Shown piece after piece: positions 1 to 7,194 of a stretch of DNA of 8,404 nucleotides. The notes beneath the pieces were generated by a model. It was not told where the DNA came from, made no database searches, and worked only from the letters and a program-made list of their open reading frames with translations. The position numbers and the translations under genes are program-made. Numbering within the stretch: position 1 is the first letter of the stretch; each line of letters begins with the position of its first letter. The stretch is from Nocardia sp. (GTDB lineage: Bacteria > Actinomycetota > Actinomycetes > Mycobacteriales > Mycobacteriaceae), in assembly GCA_017354515.1 (NCBI GenBank), contig JAFMQT010000179.1, forward strand, positions 1-8,404. The letters run 5' to 3'.

Positions 1-2765
1 CGGCCGCGCTGGCCTTGGCCGCGGTCGCCGACCGCCGCGCCCGCCTGGTACCGGGCCCCGAACTCGGTGATCACCCCGACGCGGAGCCGGCGGCCTTCGC
101 CGAGGCGGTACGCGCGGAGGTGGATCGGCGCAAACGCCTGGCCGGAATCCGCGACTTCGACGATCAGCTGGTACTGCTGCACGAGGTGCTGGCCGATCCG
201 GTGCACGGCGAGGCGGCCTGCCGGCGCATCCGGGAACGCTTCCGCATCACCCTGGTCGACGAATTCCAGGATACCGACCCGCTGCAGTGGGATATTCTGC
301 GCCGGGCCTTCCACACCCACACGACGCTGGTGCTGGTCGGTGACCCGAAGCAGGCCATCTACGCGTTCCGTGGCGCGGAGGTGTTCAGTTATCTGGAGGC
401 GGTCGCGCACGCCGGGGACCGCCGCGAGCTCGACACCAACCGCCGCAGCGACGCGAATCTGATCACCGCGCTGGGACATCTGCTGTGCGGGGCGGCCCTG
501 GGACATCCCGATATCACCGTCGCGCCGGTGCGCGCGGTCTGCCCGCCGAGCCGCCTGACCGGACCGGCCGAAGCGGTTGTTCCCTTGCGGCTGAGGTGTT
601 TTCCCCGGCAGGGCGCTGGTCCGTTGAACGGCAGCGGATTTCCCGCGGTTGCCCGCCAGCGCGATCGGATCGTCACCGATCTGGCCGCGCAGATCGCGCT
701 GCTGCTCACCTCCGGTGTGCGATTCCGGGAGCGGGAGTTGGGGCCGCAGGACATCGCGGTGCTGGTGCGGACCCGGGCGCAGACCGATCTGGTGCGCGCG
801 GCCCTGGACCGGGCCGGGGTGCCCGCGGTCCTGGCCGGCGGCGCCAGTGTGTTCGCCACCCAGTCGGCCACCGACTGGCTGTGGGTACTGCGTGCCCTCG
901 AACAACCGCATCGAGCGGATCGGGTGCGGTTGGCGGCCACCACCCCGCTGATCGGCCTGACGGCGGCCGATATCGATTCCGGCGGAGCCGATCTGGTGGG
1001 CCGATTGTCCACCCGGTTGCGCGAGGTGGGCCGGATATTCGCCCGGGCCGGATTCGCGGCGGTGTTCGATCGCCTCGGCGCCGTATCCGAACTCGCGCCC
1101 CGGCTGCTGGCCGAGCGGGGCGGCGAGCGCAGGCTCACCGATCTGCGGCATATCGCCGAACTACTGGACGAGGTCGCCGCCCGCGAGTCGCTGGGATTGA
1201 CCGCGCTGACCCGCTGGCTGGCCGACCGGGTGCGAGATCCGGCCTCGGGCACGGTATCCGGACGCAGCCGGCGTCTCGAGCACGGCGCCGCCGCCGTGCA
1301 GATCGCCACCGTGCACGCCAGTAAGGGCCTCGAATTCCCGGTCGTATTCCTGCCGTTCGCGTGGGATGGCTCCAAACATCCCAATCCCGCGACCCTGCTG
1401 TTCCACGACGGCGGCGATCGGGTCCTCGATGTCGGCGGTCCCGATGCGCCCGGATACGCCGACCGGCGGCGGGCCGCCGAGGCCGAGGAGGCGGGGGAGG
1501 AACTGCGGCTGCTGTACGTGGCGCTGACCCGCGCCCAATGCCAGGTGGTGGCGTGGTGGGCGCCCACCTACGGCACCGCGGTCTCGCCACTGCACCGGAT
1601 GTTGCTGGGGCGCACGCCCGGACAACCGGAGATTCGCGCGCGCACCCCGGTCCCCGCTGATCCGGACGCACTGCGGCATTTCCAGGAGTGGGCGGTCCAG
1701 GCGGGGCCGGGGATGATCTCGGTCGAACCGCTGCGTGGCCCGGCGATCGCCCCCGATCTCGGTGCCGGCCGCGACGCCCCGGTCGCCGAACCGGCGGCCG
1801 CGATCTTCACCCGCCAGATCGACCACGACTGGCGCCGGACCTCGTATTCGGCACTGACCGCCGCCGCCCACGACAGCGCGCCCGTCGCCGATCCGGATGA
1901 GCCCGATGGCGATGGCACGGTGACCGACGAACCATCGTCTCCCACAGCCGAATCCGCTGCCGGCCACGAGGACGCCGCGCCCTCGCTGATGAACGATCTG
2001 CCCTACGGCGCGGAATTCGGGACGCTCGTGCACGGTGTACTCGAACATATCGACACCGACGCCCCGGATCTGGCGGCGGAGGTGCGGATGCGCTGTGATC
2101 AGGCGATCTCCCAGCTGATGGCCGATATCGATCCCGACGTGCTCTCCCGCGCCCTGCATCAGGTGCTGCTGACGCCGATCGATCCGGTCGCCCTGGCCGA
2201 CATTCGGTCCCGAGACCGGCTGGCGGAGTTGGACTTCGAACTACCGCTCGCCGGTGGTGACGATCCGGTGGCCCGCCGGGTGAGCGTGCGCGCGATTGCG
2301 GAGCAGTTGCGCCGGCACCTGCCCGCCGGCGATCCGTTCACCGAGTACCCGGACGCGCTCGAGCAGCTCGAGGATGTCCCGCTGCGCGGATATCTCACCG
2401 GCAGTATCGACGCCGTTTTGCGCACGGCCGGACCACGTTTCCTCATCGTGGACTACAAGACCAACCGGCTCGCGCCGGACCACCTGACCGTGGCGCACTA
2501 TCGCCGCGAGGCGATGGCCCAGGAGATGATGCGATCGCACTATCCGCTGCAGGCGCTGCTGTACGCGGTGGCCCTGCACCGGTATCTGCGCTGGCGGCTG
2601 CCCGGCTACGAACCCGGCACCCATCTGGGCGGGGTGCGCTACCTGTTCGTGCGCGGCATGATCGGCCCCGCGACACCACCGGGGTGCGGGGTCTTCGACT
2701 GGAATCCACCGGCCGCCCTGGTGGTTTCGCTGTCGCGGCTGCTGGCCGGGGAGGATCCGCGATGA
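1..2765 (+). CDS. recB: RecBCD helicase-nuclease subunit RecB, 5'-truncated
   Basis: This is the beta subunit of exonuclease V, an ATP-driven 3'-5' helicase with a C-terminal nuclease that processes DNA double-strand ends with RecC and RecD. The reading frame is open from base 3, so the start and the Walker A motif lie upstream; perhaps 200-320 residues are missing. Counting residues from the TTG at 15, the UvrD-type motifs are: motif II VDEFQDT (81-87), motif III GDPKQ (109-113), motif V VHASKGLEF (433-441) and motif VI LLYVALTR (499-506). An acidic, Pro/Ala-rich linker (about 620-656) leads to the nuclease domain: GTLVHG (His673), GSID (Asp799), DYK (Asp813, Lys815) and QALLY (Gln846, Tyr850). 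These match the E. coli RecB catalytic set, so the nuclease looks active. The end GGVRYLFVRGM is characteristic of RecB rather than AddA or AdnA. The stop overlaps the recD start. In mycobacteria RecBCD serves mainly single-strand annealing (family knowledge). Confidence 0.96.
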   Translation, partial: AALALAAVADRRARLVPGPELGDHPDAEPAAFAEAVRAEVDRRKRLAGIRDFDDQLVLLHEVLADPVHGEAACRRIRERFRITLVDEFQDTDPLQWDILRRAFHTHTTLVLVGDPKQAIYAFRGAEVFSYLEAVAHAGDRRELDTNRRSDANLITALGHLLCGAALGHPDITVAPVRAVCPPSRLTGPAEAVVPLRLRCFPRQGAGPLNGSGFPAVARQRDRIVTDLAAQIALLLTSGVRFRERELGPQDIAVLVRTRAQTDLVRAALDRAGVPAVLAGGASVFATQSATDWLWVLRALEQPHRADRVRLAATTPLIGLTAADIDSGGADLVGRLSTRLREVGRIFARAGFAAVFDRLGAVSELAPRLLAERGGERRLTDLRHIAELLDEVAARESLGLTALTRWLADRVRDPASGTVSGRSRRLEHGAAAVQIATVHASKGLEFPVVFLPFAWDGSKHPNPATLLFHDGGDRVLDVGGPDAPGYADRRRAAEAEEAGEELRLLYVALTRAQCQVVAWWAPTYGTAVSPLHRMLLGRTPGQPEIRARTPVPADPDALRHFQEWAVQAGPGMISVEPLRGPAIAPDLGAGRDAPVAEPAAAIFTRQIDHDWRRTSYSALTAAAHDSAPVADPDEPDGDGTVTDEPSSPTAESAAGHEDAAPSLMNDLPYGAEFGTLVHGVLEHIDTDAPDLAAEVRMRCDQAISQLMADIDPDVLSRALHQVLLTPIDPVALADIRSRDRLAELDFELPLAGGDDPVARRVSVRAIAEQLRRHLPAGDPFTEYPDALEQLEDVPLRGYLTGSIDAVLRTAGPRFLIVDYKTNRLAPDHLTVAHYRREAMAQEMMRSHYPLQALLYAVALHRYLRWRLPGYEPGTHLGGVRYLFVRGMIGPATPPGCGVFDWNPPAALVVSLSRLLAGEDPR
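2748..2754 (+). promoter_or_regulatory. recD ribosome binding site inside recB
   Basis: GGGGAGG lies 7 bases before the ATG at 2762, within the last recB codons. It decides the recD start and, with the ATGA overlap, indicates translational coupling of recB and recD. Confidence 0.75.
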
Positions 2766-4633
2766 CCGCGATCGAATTGGCGCAGCGCGCGACCGGGTTG
2801 CTGCGCATCTTCAACGCCGCGGGGGTGCTCACCGCCGCGGATGTGCATGTGGCGCTGCGACTGGGGCGGTTGGGCCGGGAACCGCGGGAGCCGGTGCTGC
2901 TGGCCGCGGCGCTGGCGGTACGCGCCGTGCGCTCTGGCTCGGTCTGCCTGGAGTTGCGGCGTATGCACGAAATGGGTGTGGATGCCGAAGGATTCGATCC
3001 CGACGGCGCCGAATCGATCGATCCCGCCGAACTTCCCTGGCCCGACGTCGAGGCCCTGTGCGCGGATCTGCGCGAGAGCCCACTGATCCAGGGCAGCCCG
3101 GCCGGGCCGCTGCGCCCGCTGCGGCTGATCGACTCCACCGCGGGGCCGCTGCTGTATCTGGACCGCTATTACCGCCAGGAGCAGACGATTCGGGAGATCC
3201 TCGCCGAACGATCCGGCAGTCACCCGCCGGTCGACGTCGAGGTGGTGCGCGCCGAACTCGATCGCCTGTTCCCCGGCGGCGATATGTCGGGCGCCGGGCC
3301 CGACCGTCAGCGGATCGCCGCCGCGGTGGCCGCGGCCGGCTGGACCACGGTCGTCGCCGGTGGTCCCGGCACCGGCAAAACCCACACCATCGCCCGCGTT
3401 CTGGCCCTGCTGGTCGCTCATCAGTGCGCCGTCGGCGAACCCGCTCCCCGTATCGCCCTGGCCGCGCCGACCGGGAAAGCGGCCGCGCGACTGCAGGATT
3501 CGGTGCGCGAACAAGCCGGCGGACTGGGACTTCCCGAACTGACCGCCGCTACCCTGCACCGGCTGCTGGGCTGGCAGCGCGGCGGCGCGACCCGATTCCG
3601 CCACCACGCCCACAACCGCCTGCCCTATGACGTGATCGTCGTCGACGAAACCTCGATGGTGTCGCTGACGATGATGAGCCGTCTGCTGCCGGCCGTCCGG
3701 CCGGATGCCAGGCTGGTGCTGGCCGGCGATCCCGATCAGCTGGCATCGGTGGACGCCGGAGCCGTGCTGGCCGATCTGGTATCCGGTCCGGTGCTGGGTC
3801 CGCCCAATCCGGCCCTGGACCGCATCCTCGGTAGTGACACCGATTCCGGTGCGACCGAACTCGACGATACCGAACGTGATCGCTTGCGCGGCGGGATGAT
3901 CGCGCTGACCACCGGCCGCCGATTCGGCGGCCGGATCGCCGCGCTGGCGGCCGCCGTCCGGGCCGGTGACACCGGCGCGGCCCTGGGACTGCTCGGTGCG
4001 GGCGAGGCCGAATTGTCGCTACACGATCCGGACGAGATCGCGCAGGTGCGTGCCGATGTGGTGCGGGCCGCCCGCGAGTGCACCGCCGCCGCCGAGGCCG
4101 GGGACGCGGTCGCGGCCCTCGAGGCGATGGAATCGCACCGGCTGCTGTGTGCCCACCGGCGGGGTCCGTTCGGCGTCGAACGCTGGGACCGGATGGCGGC
4201 GACCTGGGCGGCGGTCTCCGGAGGCGGCCGCGAACCGGTTGCCGGACAATGGTTCCCGGGCCAGCCCCTGCTGGTGACGGCCAATGATCACGAGGCGCGG
4301 GTCTACAACGGCGACACCGGTGTCATCGTGCGCGCATCCGACGGCGGGCTGCGGGCGGCGTTGCGTCGCGGCAACGAACCGTATCTGGTGCACCCGACCC
4401 AGTTCGCCGGCGTCAGCACCGTGTACGCGATGACCATCCACCGCAGCCAGGGCAGCCAGTACGGTGCGGTGAGCATCGTGCTGCCGGGCCCGGAATCGAG
4501 TCTGCTGACCCGCGAACTGCTCTACACCGCGATCACCCGCGCGCGTGACCGGGTCCGCATCATCGGCACCCCCGAGGCGCTCGAGGCCGGAATCTCGCGG
4601 CGGGTGCTGCGCGCCAGCGGTCTGCGCGGCTGA
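2762..4633 (+). CDS. recD: RecBCD subunit RecD, 5'-3' SF1B helicase
   Basis: This is the alpha subunit of RecBCD, a 5'-3' DNA helicase that in E. coli also controls the nuclease. The product is 623 residues, within the normal range for RecD. The N-terminal ~170 residues match the RecC-contacting domain of the family. Walker A GGPGTGKT is at 199-207 (Lys206), Walker B is VVDETSMVS with Asp295-Glu296, and motif III is LAGDPDQLASVD with Gly322-Asp323 and Gln326. The C-terminal helicase half has MTIHRSQGS (from about 557) and LLYTAITRARDRV (from about 586), the usual motifs V and VI. The start is chosen because the ATG overlaps the recB TGA (ATGA) and has a good ribosome binding site; an upstream in-frame start at 2684 would lie within recB. 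No frameshift or missing motif is seen. The gene faces tetR across the tandem repeat at 4653-4751. Confidence 0.96.
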   Translation: MTAIELAQRATGLLRIFNAAGVLTAADVHVALRLGRLGREPREPVLLAAALAVRAVRSGSVCLELRRMHEMGVDAEGFDPDGAESIDPAELPWPDVEALCADLRESPLIQGSPAGPLRPLRLIDSTAGPLLYLDRYYRQEQTIREILAERSGSHPPVDVEVVRAELDRLFPGGDMSGAGPDRQRIAAAVAAAGWTTVVAGGPGTGKTHTIARVLALLVAHQCAVGEPAPRIALAAPTGKAAARLQDSVREQAGGLGLPELTAATLHRLLGWQRGGATRFRHHAHNRLPYDVIVVDETSMVSLTMMSRLLPAVRPDARLVLAGDPDQLASVDAGAVLADLVSGPVLGPPNPALDRILGSDTDSGATELDDTERDRLRGGMIALTTGRRFGGRIAALAAAVRAGDTGAALGLLGAGEAELSLHDPDEIAQVRADVVRAARECTAAAEAGDAVAALEAMESHRLLCAHRRGPFGVERWDRMAATWAAVSGGGREPVAGQWFPGQPLLVTANDHEARVYNGDTGVIVRASDGGLRAALRRGNEPYLVHPTQFAGVSTVYAMTIHRSQGSQYGAVSIVLPGPESSLLTRELLYTAITRARDRVRIIGTPEALEAGISRRVLRASGLRG

Positions 4634-4652
4634 CGGCGGCGCGGCGGGTCAG

Positions 4653-4751
4653 GACGCTGTGACCGATCAAGACGCTGTGACCGATCAAGACGCGGTGACC
4701 GATCAAGACGCGGCGACCGATCAGGACGCGGCGACCGATCAGGACGCGGCG
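4653..4751. repeat. 18-bp tandem repeat, 5.5 units, between recD and tetR
   Basis: Five full 18-bp units begin at 4653, 4671, 4689, 4707 and 4725, with a 9-base part unit at 4743-4751. Units 1 and 2 read GACGCTGTGACCGATCAA. Unit 3 differs by T to G at position 6. Units 4 and 5 also change position 8 (T to C) and position 18 (A to G). The part unit matches units 4 and 5 and encodes the last residues of the TetR protein. On the - strand the tetR stop TGA (4741-4739) lies in unit 5, and in-frame TGA codons recur at 4721-4723, 4703-4705, 4685-4687 and 4667-4669, with another before the array at 4649-4651. There are no unique spacers and no clear hairpin. The array sits in the 3' untranslated regions of both convergent genes. 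Its function, if any, is unknown. Confidence 0.95.
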
Positions 4752-5446
4752 GGCGGGAAGATCTCCGGCACCGTCAGCGCGAATTCGACATCCTCGCGCC
4801 GCCCGAGGGTGACCAGCACACTGCGGATCATCGTCAGCCGGGCCGCGGCGACGGCGGCGGGGTCGGGCTGCCCGCCGGGCGCTGCCGCCATCGAGAGGCG
4901 ATAGACCACGAATTCGCACACCTGCAGGGCGGTATCCATATCCAGGGGGCTGGGCAGCTCCCGGCCCAGCGCCCGGAACTTCGCGCTGACCAGCGCCCGG
5001 ATATCGTCGAACGCCTCCTCCCGGTAGCTCGACACCGGCGAACCCGGGTCGTGCAGTTCGGCGAAGACCGGCTGCAACATCGGCCCGTGCCCACGCGCCC
5101 AGTTCAGGTACGCGTCGATCATCCCGATCCCGAGCTCCACCGGCTGCGAGGAACGGTCCAACGCGGAGCGGATACCGCCCACCAATCCCTCATTGGACAA
5201 GGTGAGCACCACATCCAGCGGAGCCGGTGCGTTCGGGAAATACCGGTAGAAGGTGGGCCGGGAGATTCCGGCCCGTTCGATGATGCGCGCGACATTCAGT
5301 CCGCGCGAACCGAATTCGGTGAATACCGACGCGGTGGCGGCGACGATCCGGGCGCGCACCTCATCGGCCTGCTCGGGAGTCTGCGGCGGTCGCCCGCGCC
5401 GGGCGCCGGTGCCCCGGGTGCCCGATACCGCGGCTGTCTCGGTCAT
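4739..5446 (-). CDS. TetR/AcrR-family transcriptional regulator
   Basis: This is a predicted one-component repressor of 235 residues, a usual length for the family. It has a short basic N-terminal arm (RRGRPP at 16-21, an AT-hook-like stretch), then a TetR DNA-binding domain. The helix-turn-helix runs over about 50-70 and ends in the classic SRPTFYRYF (62-70). The C-terminal part (from about 80) is a variable helical ligand and dimer domain with no recognisable specific signature. The ATG at 5446 is chosen because AGGGAGG lies 8 bases upstream; an in-frame extension to 5512 would add a Cys/Arg-rich 22-residue stretch unlike the family and would occupy the promoter region. The gene is divergent from the aldehyde dehydrogenase and SDR genes, so it most likely controls them and itself from the shared gap. 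The ligand is unknown, perhaps an alcohol, aldehyde or acid of the pathway. Its last codons and stop seed the tandem repeat. Confidence 0.93.
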   Translation of the reverse strand: MTETAAVSGTRGTGARRGRPPQTPEQADEVRARIVAATASVFTEFGSRGLNVARIIERAGISRPTFYRYFPNAPAPLDVVLTLSNEGLVGGIRSALDRSSQPVELGIGMIDAYLNWARGHGPMLQPVFAELHDPGSPVSSYREEAFDDIRALVSAKFRALGRELPSPLDMDTALQVCEFVVYRLSMAAAPGGQPDPAAVAAARLTMIRSVLVTLGRREDVEFALTVPEIFPPAAS

Positions 5447-5454
5447 CGGCTGCA

Positions 5455-5461
5455 CCTCCCT
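5455..5461 (-). promoter_or_regulatory. tetR ribosome binding site
   Basis: Read on the - strand this is AGGGAGG, 8 bases before the ATG at 5446. It fixes that ATG over the longer in-frame start at 5512. Confidence 0.75.
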
Positions 5462-5525
5462 GAACGCGGCGCCGCGGCCGATCCGGCATCGGCAGTGTGC
5501 TCGGCCGCACATCGATCTTCTGGCA

Positions 5526-5540
5526 GTGTTAATCTAACAC
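5526..5540. promoter_or_regulatory. Candidate TetR operator, perfect inverted repeat
   Basis: GTGTTA-ATC-TAACAC is a perfect 6-3-6 inverted repeat of 15 bp, the size and symmetry bound by TetR dimers. It lies 46 bp before the dehydrogenase ATG and 79 bp before the tetR ATG, and it overlaps possible -10 hexamers on both strands. Binding there could repress both directions. Assignment to the neighbouring regulator is inference from position. Confidence 0.65.
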
Positions 5541-5573
5541 CGTTGTTCAGTAAATCGCTCACATGTGCCGATC

Positions 5574-5580
5574 GAGAGGG
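5574..5580 (+). promoter_or_regulatory. Aldehyde dehydrogenase ribosome binding site
   Basis: GAGAGGG lies 6 bases before the ATG at 5587. This favours that ATG over the in-frame ATG at 5563, which would add eight residues and would place this site inside the gene. Confidence 0.65.
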
Positions 5581-5586
5581 CCGACA

Positions 5587-7158
5587 ATGACGACCGCCCC
5601 ACACCAGGCCGCCCCCACCGCCCTGCCGCGGGAACTGGTCGACCGCCTGCTGTCCCACGCCCGAGCCGGTGGTGCCGAATCGGTGCGGATCGTGGCCCCG
5701 GCCACCGGCGCCACGATCGTGGACCTGCCGCAGTCCTCCACCGCCGATATCGACGCGGCCTACGCCACCGCGCGCGAGGCCCAGCAGCGCTGGGCGCGCG
5801 TTCGGGTGTCCGAGCGGGTCGCGGTGCTGCGCCGGCTGCACGATCTGGTGCTGGCCGAACAGGACACGATCCTGGACATCGTCCAGACCGAGACCGGCAA
5901 ATCGCGGGTGCACGCCTTCGACGAGGTCGGCGATGTGGCCGTCAACGCTCGCTACTACGCCTCCGAGGGGGCCAAGCTGCTGTCCACGCGCGGTCCACGT
6001 GGCGTCATGCCGGTGCTGACCCAGGTCGAGGTCCGCAACCGGCCCAAGGGTGTGGTCGCGGTCATCTCCCCGTGGAACTATCCGCTGGCCCTGGCCGCAT
6101 CGGACGCGCTGCCGGCGTTGCTGGCCGGTAACGCCGTCGTCGCGCGCCCGGACAACCAGACCGCGCTGACCGCGCTGTGGGCGATCGACGCGGCCGAACG
6201 CGCCGGTCTGCCCAAGGGGCTGTGGCAGGCGGTGCTGGGACGCGGCCGCGATATCGGCGGCGAGGTCATCAAACGGGCGAACTACGTCGACTACACCGGC
6301 TCGAGCGCTACCGGCCGCACCATCGCCCAGCAGGCGGGCGAGCATCTGATCGGCTGTTCGCTCGAGCTCGGCGGCAAGAATCCGCTGCTGGTGCTCGCCG
6401 ACGCCGATGTCAAGACCGCCGCGAAGGTCGCGGTCCGCGCCAGCTTCGCGTCCGCCGGCCAGCTGTGTGAGTCGATCGAACGAATCTATGTGCACGACAA
6501 GGTGTTCGACAAGTTCGTCGGCGAATTCACCGCCGCCACCAAGGCTTTGCGGCTGGGCTCCGAGCTCGACTACTCGTATGAGATGGGCTCGCTGAGCTTC
6601 CCGCGCCAGCTCGACACCGTCACCGCCCACGTCGACGACGCGGTCGCCAAGGGCGCTACCGTGCTGGCCGGTGGGAAGGCGCGACCGGATCTGGGCCCCT
6701 ACTTCTACGAACCCACCGTCCTGACCGACGTCACCCCGGAGATGACTCTCTACCGCGAGGAGACCTTCGGCCCGGTCGTCTCGGTCTACCGGGTGCACAG
6801 CGACGAGGAAGCGGTCGAGCAGGCCAACGACACCGCCTACGGCCTCAACGCCAGTGTGTGGAGCCGTGATACCGCGAAGGCCCGCGAGGTCGCCGCCCGC
6901 ATCCACGCCGGTTCGGTGAACGTCAATGAGGGTTTCATCGCGGCCTGGGCCAGTGTGGCCGCCCCCTCCGGCGGGCTCGGAATCTCCGGCAACGGCCGTC
7001 GGCACGGTCCCGAGGGCCTGCTCAAATACGTCGACACGCAGACCATCGCGACCCAGCACGCGCTGCCGATCGCGCCGCTGCCGGGCATGTCGGAACAACT
7101 GTGGGCCAAGACGCTGACACTGTACTTCGGTGTCATGAAAACGTTGCGGCAGAAGTGA
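5587..7158 (+). CDS. NAD(P)-dependent aldehyde dehydrogenase, GabD2-like
   Basis: This soluble enzyme of 523 residues oxidises an aldehyde to a carboxylic acid. The aldehyde dehydrogenase catalytic set is complete: SPWNYP (Asn164), the cofactor loop GSSATG (238-243), LELGGKNP (Glu260) and GQLCESIERIYV (nucleophile Cys294), with the usual 34-residue spacing from Glu to Cys. EETFGPVV and the C-terminal GRRHGPEGLLKY region are also present. Overall it resembles the actinobacterial GabD2 group, annotated as succinate-semialdehyde dehydrogenase [NADP+], including about 30 extra C-terminal residues. Two oddities are visible. The carboxylate-binding arginines of true SSADH appear replaced (Ser172, Ala288), and the cofactor-ribose lysine of the usual KP motif is arginine (Arg187-Pro188). 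No gabT-like aminotransferase is nearby. The SDR gene 36 bp downstream and the divergent tetR suggest an alcohol-to-acid pathway. The family is sure; the substrate is not, and a fatty or terpenoid aldehyde is as likely as succinic semialdehyde. Confidence 0.94.
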   Translation: MTTAPHQAAPTALPRELVDRLLSHARAGGAESVRIVAPATGATIVDLPQSSTADIDAAYATAREAQQRWARVRVSERVAVLRRLHDLVLAEQDTILDIVQTETGKSRVHAFDEVGDVAVNARYYASEGAKLLSTRGPRGVMPVLTQVEVRNRPKGVVAVISPWNYPLALAASDALPALLAGNAVVARPDNQTALTALWAIDAAERAGLPKGLWQAVLGRGRDIGGEVIKRANYVDYTGSSATGRTIAQQAGEHLIGCSLELGGKNPLLVLADADVKTAAKVAVRASFASAGQLCESIERIYVHDKVFDKFVGEFTAATKALRLGSELDYSYEMGSLSFPRQLDTVTAHVDDAVAKGATVLAGGKARPDLGPYFYEPTVLTDVTPEMTLYREETFGPVVSVYRVHSDEEAVEQANDTAYGLNASVWSRDTAKAREVAARIHAGSVNVNEGFIAAWASVAAPSGGLGISGNGRRHGPEGLLKYVDTQTIATQHALPIAPLPGMSEQLWAKTLTLYFGVMKTLRQK

Positions 7159-7181
7159 TCTCGCCCGTTCGGGCCTGACCT

Positions 7182-7188
7182 GGAAGGG
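7182..7188 (+). promoter_or_regulatory. SDR ribosome binding site
   Basis: GGAAGGG lies 6 bases before the ATG at 7195. An in-frame TTG at 7189 directly abuts this site and so cannot be the start. There is no room for a separate promoter in the 36-bp gap, so the SDR gene is read with the aldehyde dehydrogenase. Confidence 0.75.
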
Positions 7189-7194
7189 TTGTAC

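Larger units (their letters stand above)
5447..5586. promoter_or_regulatory. Divergent promoter region, tetR / aldehyde dehydrogenase
   Basis: This 140-bp gap drives tetR leftwards and the dehydrogenase genes rightwards. It holds the AT-richest stretch of the neighbourhood (about 5515-5558). TANNNT hexamers occur on both strands over the central palindrome: TAATCT at 5530-5535 (+) and TAGATT, the complement of 5531-5536 (-). No convincing -35/-10 pair at 17-bp spacing is visible, so the start points are not assigned. Besides the operator candidate there are a direct repeat GGCAGTGT (5491 and 5522), an inverted repeat TGTGC-N6-GCACA (5496-5511) and an 8-bp palindrome CACATGTG (5560-5567). Confidence 0.7.

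Noticed and set aside
15..17. TTG at 15 as the recB start
   Set aside because: The frame stays open upstream to the window edge, and the protein would lack Walker A, so the gene simply begins outside the window.
389..1567. A 392-codon open frame on the - strand inside recB
   Set aside because: Its translation is Ser/Arg/Ala-rich low complexity with no motif, while the + strand carries intact RecB helicase motifs over the same bases.
2639..3613. A 324-codon open frame on the - strand across the recB-recD junction
   Set aside because: It is antisense to the RecB C-terminus and the RecD Walker A region; its Gly/Gln/Arg-rich composition is a GC-bias artefact.
4653..4751. CRISPR array
   Set aside because: The 18-bp units are directly contiguous with no unique spacers, and no cas gene is present.
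4545..4919. Open frames on both strands through the tandem repeat, giving hexapeptide repeats (TDQDAV on +, HRVLIG-like on -)
   Set aside because: Each overlaps real genes out of frame at its ends, has no ribosome binding site, and is open only because the 18-bp period preserves frame.
5447..5512. Longer tetR start at 5512
   Set aside because: It adds a Cys/Arg-rich stretch unlike the family; the ATG at 5446 has a clear AGGGAGG at 8 bases.
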